Of a stretch of DNA of 64,000 nt, positions 57,483-64,000 are shown in pieces; position 1 is the stretch's first letter; the number at the start of each line of letters is the position of its first letter. Source of the stretch: Kitasatospora aureofaciens (lineage in GTDB: Bacteria; Actinomycetota; Actinomycetes; Streptomycetales; Streptomycetaceae); assembly GCF_001188955.3 (NCBI RefSeq), contig NZ_JPRF03000031.1, positions 27,036 to 91,035 on the forward strand, given 5' to 3'. The notes below the pieces were generated by a model that worked only from the letters and a program-made list of their open reading frames with translations, did not search any database and had not been told where the DNA came from. Both the position numbers and the translations under genes were made by a program.

Positions 57483-59926
57483 TACTGGCAGGCCTCGCAG
57501 GACTCGGGGTTCTCCAGGGAGCAGGCGATGGCGGCTTCCTGCTCCGGGGTGAGGGCGGGGGTGCCCACGGGGATCGTGCCGGCCGGCACGGGCGCGGCGG
57601 CGCGGGCGGCACCGGAGGCGGCCTGGGCGATGCGGGTCGCCGGGCGCGAACGCAGGTAGTAGGTGGTCTTGAGACCGACCTTCCACGCGTAGGCGTACAT
57701 CGAGCTGAGCTTGCCGATGGTCGGCGCCGCCATGAACAGGTTCAGCGACTGGCTCTGGTCCAGGTACGGCATGCGGGCCGCGGCCAGGTCGATCAGCGCG
57801 CGCTGGGGCAGCTCCCAGGCGGTGCGGTACAGCGACCGGACCTCGGCCGGGAGCCAGTTCAGCTCCTGCACCGAGCCGTTGGCGTCGCGCAGCGAGTCGC
57901 GGGTCTGCTGGTCCCAGACGCCGAGCTCCTTGAGCTCGCGCACCAGGTACGGGTTGACCTGGAGGAACTCGCCGCTCAGCGTCTCGCGCTTGAACAGGTT
58001 GGACACCTGCGGCTCGATGCACTCGTACACGCCGGCGATGGACGCGATGGTCGCGGTCGGCGCGATCGCGAGCAGCAGCGAGTTGCGCAGGCCGGTCTCG
58101 GCGATGCGGGCGCGCAGGGCCGTCCAGCGGTCCGCCCACTGCGGGGCGGCCGACGGGAAGTGGTCGATGTGCAGCTCGCCGCGGGCGGCGCGGGTCTCGC
58201 CGTAGGCCTCGTGGCGGCCCAGCTGCTCGGCCAGGTCGGCGGAGCGCTCGTAGGCGGTGAGCATGATGCGCTCGGCGATCATCGTCGACAGCTGCTTGGC
58301 CTGGGCCGAGTCGAAGTCGATCCGCAGCTTGAAGAAGACGTCCTGCAGGCCCATCACGCCGAGGCCGACCGGGCGCCAGCGGGAGTTGGACGTACCGGCC
58401 TCGACCGTCGGGTAGAAGTTGATGTCCACCACGCGGTCGAGGAAGGTCACGGCCGTACGGACGGTGGCGTCCAGGCGCTCCCAGTCCATCGCGGCCAGCA
58501 GGTCGTCGGCCGAGGCGCCGGCGGCCACGTGGGCGCCGAGGTTGACCGAGCCGAGGTTGCAGACGGCGGTCTCGGAGTCGTCCGTGACCTCCAGGATCTC
58601 GGTGCACAGGTTGGAGGAGTGCACCGTGCGGCCCGGCAGCGCGGTCTGGTTGGCGGCGCGGTTGGAGGCGTCCTTGAAGGTCATCCAGCCGTTGCCGGTC
58701 TGCGCGAGGGTGCGCATCATGCGGGCGTAGAGGGTCTGCGCCGGGATGGTGCGGACGGCCTTGCCGGCCAGCTCGGCCTTGCGGTAGGCCTCGTCGAACT
58801 CCTCGCCCCACAGGTCGACCAGCTCGGGCACGTCGGCCGGGGAGAACAGCGACCAGTCGGCGTTGGCGTTGACCCGGCGCATGAACTCGTCCGGGATCCA
58901 GTGGGCCAGGTTGAGGTTGTGGGTGCGGCGCGCCTCCTCACCGGTGTTGTCGCGCAGCTCCAGGAACTCCTCGATGTCCGCGTGCCAGGTCTCCAGGTAG
59001 ACGCAGGCCGCGCCCTTGCGGCGGCCGCCCTGGTTGACGGCGGCGACCGAGGAGTCGAGGGTGCGCAGGAACGGGACGATGCCGTTGGACTTGCCGTTGG
59101 TGCCGCGGATCAGGCTGCCGCGCGAGCGGATGCGCGAGTAGGACAGGCCGATGCCGCCGGCGTGCTTGGACAGGCGGGCGATCTGCGCGTAGCGGTTGTA
59201 GATCGAGTCCAGGTTGTCCAGCGGCGAGTCGAGCAGGTAGCAGCTGGACATCTGCGGGTGCCGGGTGCCGGAGTTGAAGAGCGTCGGCGAGGAGGTCAGG
59301 TACTCCAGACGGCTCATCAGGCCGTACAGCTCGGCGACCTCGCGCACCGACTGCTCGGAGTCGCCGACCGCCAGGCCGCAGGCGACGCGGAGCAGGAAGT
59401 GCTGCGGGGTCTCGATGACCTTGCGGGTGATCGGGTGGCGCAGCAGGTAGCGGGACTGCACGGTGCGCAGACCGAAGTACTCGAAGCGGTCGTCGCCCTG
59501 GGCGTCGATCAGCGCGTCGAGGGCGGCGGCGTGCTTGGCGACGAAGGCCGCGGTGGTGTCGCCGATCAGGCCCTCGGCGTGGCCGACGGCGATCGAGGCG
59601 GAGAAGGAGACCGAGCCCTGGCTGTTCGCCTCGTCGACGATCTCCAGGGCGAGCAGGCGGGCCGCGAGCTTCGAGTACTGGGGGTCCTCGGCGATCATCG
59701 ACGCGGCGGCGTCCACGGCCAGCCCGCGCAGCTCGGCGAAGTCCGAGCCGGCGTGGCGGCCGCGCAGCGCGGCGGCGGCGACATGGCCGGGGTCGACCTC
59801 GGTGAGGTCGGCGCTGCGGTCGGTGAGCAGCCGCAGCAGCGCGCCCCCGGGGTCGGAGACCGTCGGGTCGGTGAAGGCGGAGCCGGTGCCCTGGGCGGGC
59901 AGGGTGGCTGAGGCAGCGGTGGTCAA
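57482..59926 (-). CDS. nrdA: Ribonucleoside-diphosphate reductase subunit alpha NrdA (class Ia)
   Basis: 814-aa catalytic subunit. Motifs: SSPTLFNSGTRHPQMSSCYL (Cys), HSSNLCTEI, NLGSVNLGAHV, TIGKLSSMYAYAWK and a C-terminal redox pair CEAC (SCEACQ). TTG start with AGGAGAG 8 nt upstream. Its leader carries a cobalamin riboswitch and its promoter region two NrdR boxes, so deoxynucleotide synthesis by this B12-independent enzyme is switched off when B12 (for the class II enzyme) is plentiful. Heads the nrdAB operon. Confidence 0.96.
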   Translation of the reverse strand: MTTAASATLPAQGTGSAFTDPTVSDPGGALLRLLTDRSADLTEVDPGHVAAAALRGRHAGSDFAELRGLAVDAAASMIAEDPQYSKLAARLLALEIVDEANSQGSVSFSASIAVGHAEGLIGDTTAAFVAKHAAALDALIDAQGDDRFEYFGLRTVQSRYLLRHPITRKVIETPQHFLLRVACGLAVGDSEQSVREVAELYGLMSRLEYLTSSPTLFNSGTRHPQMSSCYLLDSPLDNLDSIYNRYAQIARLSKHAGGIGLSYSRIRSRGSLIRGTNGKSNGIVPFLRTLDSSVAAVNQGGRRKGAACVYLETWHADIEEFLELRDNTGEEARRTHNLNLAHWIPDEFMRRVNANADWSLFSPADVPELVDLWGEEFDEAYRKAELAGKAVRTIPAQTLYARMMRTLAQTGNGWMTFKDASNRAANQTALPGRTVHSSNLCTEILEVTDDSETAVCNLGSVNLGAHVAAGASADDLLAAMDWERLDATVRTAVTFLDRVVDINFYPTVEAGTSNSRWRPVGLGVMGLQDVFFKLRIDFDSAQAKQLSTMIAERIMLTAYERSADLAEQLGRHEAYGETRAARGELHIDHFPSAAPQWADRWTALRARIAETGLRNSLLLAIAPTATIASIAGVYECIEPQVSNLFKRETLSGEFLQVNPYLVRELKELGVWDQQTRDSLRDANGSVQELNWLPAEVRSLYRTAWELPQRALIDLAAARMPYLDQSQSLNLFMAAPTIGKLSSMYAYAWKVGLKTTYYLRSRPATRIAQAASGAARAAAPVPAGTIPVGTPALTPEQEAAIACSLENPESCEACQ

Positions 59927-60105
59927 GGCGCTCTCTCCTGGCGGCGATCGGCGGCGTGATCGGGATCACCCGGGCCGATCTGGGCAGGGGAGCACGGCGC
60001 GAACGCGAGGAAGCGCCGCGCGAGGTGTCTCCCCGGCCCGCCCGCGAGGCCCGGAGGGGTGGTGCTGGGTGCCGGCGCGGCCTCTGCGGGAGGGCCGTGG
60101 CGCAC

Positions 60106-60208
60106 GCTGTCGGCAGGTACTCGGACTCGCGGGCACAGCTGCTGGAGCCGCCCGCACACCGCTGCGGGGCAGTCCCGGACTCTCACCGGGTTCCCCTGCA
60201 TCGACAGC
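60106..60208 (-). promoter_or_regulatory. Cobalamin (B12) riboswitch upstream of nrdA
   Basis: Minus-strand RNA contains the conserved core GGGGAACCCGGTGAGAG and TCCGGGACTGCCCCGC, then a B12-box-like GAGTCCGAGTACCTGCC. P1 is GCTGTCG (60208-60202) pairing with CGACAGC (60112-60106). Another ~180 nt lead to the nrdA TTG, with GC-rich stems as expression platform. B12 riboswitch control of class Ia nrdAB is known in S. coelicolor. Confidence 0.92.
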
Positions 60209-60216
60209 AGGAGTGA

Positions 60217-60261
60217 GCATACATGTAGTGGTGTCTCGGTGATGCGACACCACATGTAGTG
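60217..60261 (-). promoter_or_regulatory. Two NrdR boxes at the nrdAB promoter
   Basis: GCATACATGTAGTG (60217-60230) and CACCACATGTAGTG (60248-60261) match the NrdR box (palindromic core ACATGT with flanking CAC/GTG) and start 31 bp apart, about three helical turns, the usual NrdR spacing. A minus-strand -10-like TATGCT overlaps the proximal box. NrdR would repress when ATP/dATP is high. Confidence 0.82.
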
Positions 60262-60483
60262 CGGCGGGTTGTGTCGGCGCAATGACCGGCGGTACCGGGG
60301 CGAGGGGTGGTTCGTGTCCGTCCGGGTGTCGGGGCCGGTTCTTCGGACGGGTGGGAACCGGGGCCCGGACGGGTCGGGCCGGCGCACCGGGCGGCCGGGT
60401 CCGCGCGCCGGTCGTCCTGGTTTCGATACGGAATGGTCACCGGGCGGATCGACGGTCAGGGGGATGCCCTACGATCTGGGCGC

Positions 60484-61590
60484 ATGAGCGACGGAACCGG
60501 CGTACCTGGGCACGGGCCGCAGGGAACGCCTCCCGCCGGGTCGGGGGGCGCACAGAATCAGCAGCCGGCGGTGCCAGGTCCGGTGCCGCCGCCGAGCGGC
60601 GGTTTCGGCCCGCCCCCGGCCTCGTACGGGCCGGTGGCGCCTTCCTCGCAGCCGCTCCCGCAGCCCGTCCCGCCGGTGCCCCAGCCCCAGCCTGTCGCGC
60701 AGCCGCAGCCGCAGCAGCCGGTGCAGCCGATGCCCCCTCAGCCGCAGTGGCAGCAGCAGCCGCCCCAGCAGGCCGTGCCGCCGCGGCGCGTCGAGCCGGA
60801 CTGGCAGGCGCTGGCGGACCGCAACGAGGCCGCCGGCAAGCGCAAGCGCCGGATGCAGGTCATCGGCATCGTGGCCGCCGTCGTCCTGGTGGGCGGCGGG
60901 GTCGCGGGTGGCATGCTGCTGCTCGGCAAGAAGGACGATCCCAAGAAGAGCGGTCCGGTCACCGCCTCTACCGCTTCCGACAAGCCGACCCCCGGTCCGA
61001 CGAGCGCGAGTTCGTCCCCGGGCGGGCAGACGGACGACCCGTCGAAGCCGATCTGGGAGGCCGCCACCGACCCGGCGCCGCAGGACGCGGGGGCGCTGTT
61101 CTCCGCGATGCAGGTGACGGTGAACGGCGCGACCTGGAACCGGACCGTGGTCTCGCTCGACCAGCCCTGCTGGGACGGCAACTCCACCACCGGCGGACTC
61201 GGCAAGGTGCTCGGCGACCAGGGCTGCCAGAAGGTGCTCCGGGCGACGTACGTCTCCGGCGACAGCGCGGTGACCGTCGGCGTCGCGGTCTTCGACCACA
61301 AGATCCAGGCCGAGACCGCGACAAAGAACTACTCCGGCCAGCTCAAGGGCCTTCCCGCGCCCGGTGCCCCGGCGTTCTGCGCCAACCCCGGCTGCACCAG
61401 CACGCACAGCAGCCTGGGCCGGTACGCCTACTTCACCGTCGAGGGCTCGGCGAAGGGCGGCAACGCGCCCGACGCCACCGCGACGGCGGCGGCCTCCGGG
61501 TTCGCCGAGCACGTGAAGGGCCAGCTGCTCCGGCGGGCCAAGGCGGCGGGCTCCGCCACGCCGGGCTCGCAGGGCACGCCGGCCGGCTGA
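60484..61590 (+). CDS. Pro/Gln-rich single-pass membrane protein
   Basis: 368-aa protein. Residues 1-105 are Pro/Gln/Gly-rich and disordered, followed by a basic segment (KRKRR), one transmembrane helix (VIGIVAAVVLVGGGVAGGMLLL, about 124-146), a Ser/Thr/Pro linker and an extracytoplasmic domain (about 190-345) with four Cys (QPCWDG, QGCQ, FCANPGCTS) that could form disulfides. No known family. ATG start; TACGAT ends 8 nt upstream and there is no ribosome site. It may be a wall- or envelope-associated protein. Confidence 0.75.
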   Translation: MSDGTGVPGHGPQGTPPAGSGGAQNQQPAVPGPVPPPSGGFGPPPASYGPVAPSSQPLPQPVPPVPQPQPVAQPQPQQPVQPMPPQPQWQQQPPQQAVPPRRVEPDWQALADRNEAAGKRKRRMQVIGIVAAVVLVGGGVAGGMLLLGKKDDPKKSGPVTASTASDKPTPGPTSASSSPGGQTDDPSKPIWEAATDPAPQDAGALFSAMQVTVNGATWNRTVVSLDQPCWDGNSTTGGLGKVLGDQGCQKVLRATYVSGDSAVTVGVAVFDHKIQAETATKNYSGQLKGLPAPGAPAFCANPGCTSTHSSLGRYAYFTVEGSAKGGNAPDATATAAASGFAEHVKGQLLRRAKAAGSATPGSQGTPAG

Positions 61591-61728
61591 CCGCCGTGAC
61601 GCCCCGGCGCCGGCGGATCCGTTCGCCGGGGCCGGGGGAGTGTGGCAGGCTCTCATCGGAGTCATTCGTACGCGTGTTCCGGTTGCGTCCGCGGGGGTCG
61701 GTACCGGCGAGCAACCGGAGGAGCGGTC

Positions 61729-63183
61729 GTGGCCCTGCCCAGTGCCCTGCGCGGCAAGTCGGCCGTCCTGGCCGCGGCCGGGATCGTGGTCGTCGCGGGC
61801 ACCTTCGCGCTGCTGGACCGGGGCGACCGGACCGGCGTCAGCGGACCCTTGCGGGTGCCGGTGTCGGTCGGCGCCCCCGGGCGCACCCTGCCGCCGGACG
61901 TGGGCCGGGACCTGCTCGCCCGCGACCCGAAGGCCTCGCCGAACGCCCGCGCCGTCGACCAGTTCCTCACCGACCTGGAGACCCAGGCACGCACCGGACA
62001 GAGCGGCGGCACGGTGATCGGCCAGCACGTCGAGGCGCACAACGAGCGCAACAACCCCGGGTACGGCGACTACCGGGGCACCAAGCAGGTCGGCTACTAC
62101 TACAAGAAGGCCGCCGACATCACCGGCCGACTACCGGGCTTCCTGGAGACCGACCTCGGCCCCGGCTACGGCCAGAACGCCTGGGGCGTCGGCAACCCGC
62201 GCTCCTACTCGGCCGGCCGCTGGCCCACCTGCCGGACCGGCTGGCAGTACACCGACGACGCCGTCGACCTGATGACCGCCGTCTGGTCCGGCCACCCGCG
62301 TGCCGACGACGGCACCTACGACAGCTCCGGCGTCCAGCAGAACTGCGACGGCAGCAGCACCGACCTGCCCGACAATGGCGGTGCCCCGGCCGGGATCGTC
62401 GGCATGTCCTTCCACGAGCCGTACCCCGGATCGGACGTCAAGTCCTTCGACCGGGTGCTCTGTTCGAACTCCCCGGCGGCCAAAGACCCGGGCTGGTTCG
62501 GCCGGGTCGTGGACGCCGCGGACGGCACCCCCGAGTACCGCGCGCTGATCACCGACCTGTCCTACCTGGCCGACCACCTGGAGTACCTGGCCGCGCACGA
62601 CGTGCCGGTGCTGCTGCGCCCGTACCACGAGATGAACGTCCAGGACTGCTCCAGCCGGTTCTGGTGGGCGGGCCAGAAGCCGGCCGACTACCAGGCGCTG
62701 TGGAAGATCACCTACAAGTACCTGGTGGAGACCAGGGGCCTGCACAACCTGCTGTTCGTCTGGACCCCGGTTTCCTGGGACGGCGCCCCGGGCGTGGACC
62801 CGTGGGACTACTACCCGGGCTCCCAGTACGTCGACGTGGTCGGGGTGGACGACTACAGCGGCAGCCCGGCGCACCCGATCGGCACCGGCGAGGTGTGGAC
62901 CAAGCGCTACTACGACGGTCTCGCCGCCTACGACAAGCCGCGGATGCTCGCCGAGTCCTTCGCCGTACCCGTCAACTCCCGCCAGCCGGACACCCTCCGG
63001 CGCACGCCCTGGACGATCTGGACGGTCTGGGGGCAGTCGCTCACCGCCGGCAACCTGGCCCCGGACCAGCCGCGCAACTCCACCGCGGACGTCAACGCCA
63101 CCTACCACAGCCCGCTGGCGATCACCGGTGGCTCCGGCTCGTCCGGCGGGAGCATCGACTGGGGCGGGCTGCACGTCCGCTGA
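61729..63183 (+). CDS. Glycoside hydrolase family 26, mannanase-like
   Basis: 484-aa secreted or anchored GH26 enzyme, probably a beta-mannanase. An N-terminal signal/anchor helix (about 12-30) precedes the TIM barrel. Catalytic acid/base Glu301 lies in LLRPYHEMN, nucleophile Glu409 in RMLAESFAVP; SSRFWWAG and VGVDDYSG are typical barrel segments. GTG start with GGAGGAG 6 nt upstream; earlier starts in this frame lack a ribosome site. A short Gly/Ser-rich C-terminus follows the barrel. Substrate (mannan, glucomannan or related) is inferred from family. Confidence 0.9.
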   Translation: MALPSALRGKSAVLAAAGIVVVAGTFALLDRGDRTGVSGPLRVPVSVGAPGRTLPPDVGRDLLARDPKASPNARAVDQFLTDLETQARTGQSGGTVIGQHVEAHNERNNPGYGDYRGTKQVGYYYKKAADITGRLPGFLETDLGPGYGQNAWGVGNPRSYSAGRWPTCRTGWQYTDDAVDLMTAVWSGHPRADDGTYDSSGVQQNCDGSSTDLPDNGGAPAGIVGMSFHEPYPGSDVKSFDRVLCSNSPAAKDPGWFGRVVDAADGTPEYRALITDLSYLADHLEYLAAHDVPVLLRPYHEMNVQDCSSRFWWAGQKPADYQALWKITYKYLVETRGLHNLLFVWTPVSWDGAPGVDPWDYYPGSQYVDVVGVDDYSGSPAHPIGTGEVWTKRYYDGLAAYDKPRMLAESFAVPVNSRQPDTLRRTPWTIWTVWGQSLTAGNLAPDQPRNSTADVNATYHSPLAITGGSGSSGGSIDWGGLHVR

Positions 63184-63216
63184 GGCCCGCCGGGGCCCGG
63201 CGGGAACCACGGGGAC

Positions 63217-63281
63217 CGGTCCGGGATCGGTTGAACGATCGGTCCGGGATCGGTTGTACGGGCTGAATTCCGGGTCGGTTG
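63217..63281. repeat. 17-bp direct repeats, 23-bp period
   Basis: CGGTCCGGGATCGGTTG at 63217-63233 and 63240-63256, with a partial third copy CCGGGTCGGTTG at 63270-63281. GATCG/CGATC arms lie inside. Located about 80 bp upstream of the next gene. Confidence 0.8.
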
Positions 63282-63361
63282 TGCCGTGTGGCATCCTGTG
63301 GCGGCGAAACCGAGGGCTGGGTGGCGCGGTCGGGAGAGGGCCGAAGGGGCGGGGGTAGGGG

Positions 63362-64000
63362 ATGGAACGGACGCGTCCGATGCGCGGGGCCGGCGGCCTG
63401 GCGATCGGTTGGGGCGTGGTGCTGCTCGGCTGGGCGGCCTACAACTGCTTCGGCCAGGTCGGCTTCGCCACGTACCTCAAGGGCATCTTCTACTACGGCG
63501 GGACCTCGGTCGGCGCCGAGACCGGAAGCCTCAACTACGGCCTGCTGTACCTGATCGCGGGCATCCTGCTGCTGCGCGGGCGCAGCTGGGCGCTCGGGGT
63601 GGCGGCGGGTGTGGCCCTGGTCGAGGGCTACAACCGCGTGCGCAGCCTGACCGGCGCGCTGCTGGACGAGCCGCAGCGGGAGTGGTTCACCGGGACCACC
63701 GAGGGCGGACTGAAGCTCGCGACCTTCGCGCTCGGCGTGGTCGTCACCGCGACACTGATCCTGCTGCTGGCCCGCTCCAAGTGGCGGGAGCAGTCGGAGG
63801 GCGCCCTGGGCGGGGAGCCGCACTGGTCGATCCTGCAGACCGTGCCGGCCTCGCCGACGCCCGGGCCGTACGGCCAGCCGCAACAACAGCCGGTGCAGCC
63901 TCAGCTCCAGGCCCAGCCGCAGCCCGCCTGGCCGCAGCAGCCGCCCGCCCAGCCCGGGTGGCAGCAGCAGCCGGTCGCACCCCAGCCCCAGCCCCAGCAC
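63362..64000 (+). CDS. Multi-pass membrane protein with Gln/Pro-rich tail (3' partial)
   Basis: At least 213 aa, open to the end of the window. About four hydrophobic segments (about 10-28, 58-73, 78-95, 122-142), then a soluble Pro/Gln-rich tail (PQQQPVQPQLQAQPQPAWP) still running at the window edge. ATG start with GTAGGGG just upstream. The tail resembles that of the membrane protein gene at 60484. No family recognised. The opposite-strand ORF over this region has no ribosome site and is a composition artefact. Confidence 0.7.
   Translation, partial: MERTRPMRGAGGLAIGWGVVLLGWAAYNCFGQVGFATYLKGIFYYGGTSVGAETGSLNYGLLYLIAGILLLRGRSWALGVAAGVALVEGYNRVRSLTGALLDEPQREWFTGTTEGGLKLATFALGVVVTATLILLLARSKWREQSEGALGGEPHWSILQTVPASPTPGPYGQPQQQPVQPQLQAQPQPAWPQQPPAQPGWQQQPVAPQPQPQH

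Noticed and set aside
63122..64000. 292-aa minus-strand frame at the window end
   Set aside because: Opposite a plus-strand gene with clear membrane helices and ribosome site; Leu/Gly/Arg-rich low complexity only.

Overview
This is a chromosomal window from a high-GC actinomycete, almost certainly family Streptomycetaceae (Streptomyces or Kitasatospora). The base composition is very G+C rich, third codon positions are mostly G or C, and GTG and TTG starts are common. The gene content is conserved core chromosome: adnAB-type helicase-nucleases, mycoredoxin and uvrD2, wblC (whiB7), rsgA-aroA, sigR-rsrA, and nrdAB. There is no sign of phage, insertion sequence, CRISPR or biosynthetic cluster. 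Calls come from reading the sequence and from family knowledge; no database search was run.

Layout. 1-6.3 kb: a pair of UvrD-type helicase-nucleases (AdnA/AdnB-like; the first is cut by the window edge). 6.5-13.1 kb: a PP2C phosphatase, an endonuclease/exonuclease/phosphatase protein, and a PadR regulator followed by an ABC exporter operon. 13.3-17.2 kb: an M20 dipeptidase, NudC, a GntR regulator and mycoredoxin. 17.4-21.3 kb: UvrD2, then a long regulated leader with a 152-codon upstream ORF and an attenuator, then wblC and a coiled-coil protein. 21.4-32.7 kb: an ABC1 kinase, a DHFR-like reductase, a degenerate ThiF-like protein divergent from a YgjP-type metallopeptidase, a Nudix/zinc-protease pair, an epimerase, MoaE, a PDZ/Lon-like protease and a PPA1309 protein. 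32.9-38.6 kb: UPF0182, two tandem initiator tRNA genes, and a Sel1-repeat protein. 38.7-46.9 kb: CatR-like repressor and catalase, HisN-like phosphatase, SMR exporter, RsgA, AroA, M50 peptidase, SRAP protein and an alpha/beta hydrolase. 47-53.6 kb: sigR-rsrA, two HD-domain membrane proteins, a TPR protein and peptide deformylase. 53.7-64 kb: a serine hydrolase, a small operon with a HATPase protein, nrdAB under NrdR boxes and a cobalamin riboswitch, a Pro/Gln-rich membrane protein, a GH26 mannanase-like enzyme and a truncated membrane protein.

Regulatory logic. Three stress themes recur. (1) Thiol-oxidative stress: sigR-rsrA, with perfect SigR promoters (GGAAT-N18-GTT) in front of both sigR and mycoredoxin; CatR/catalase adds peroxide defence. 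(2) Antibiotic/ribosome stress: wblC behind a WblC-type promoter and a leader in which the last codons of an upstream ORF form the antiterminator of an intrinsic terminator. (3) DNA supply and repair: AdnAB-like, UvrD2, SRAP, and nrdAB with NrdR boxes plus a B12 riboswitch. Many genes look leaderless, with a -10-like TANNNT ending 6-9 nt before the start.

Most worth following up: the wblC leader, matching TCACTCG-N2-CGAGTGA palindromes on both sides of sigR-rsrA, an inverted pair of perfect DnaA boxes at 25.3 kb, and the HD-GYP gene whose only Shine-Dalgarno sequence precedes an ATC codon.
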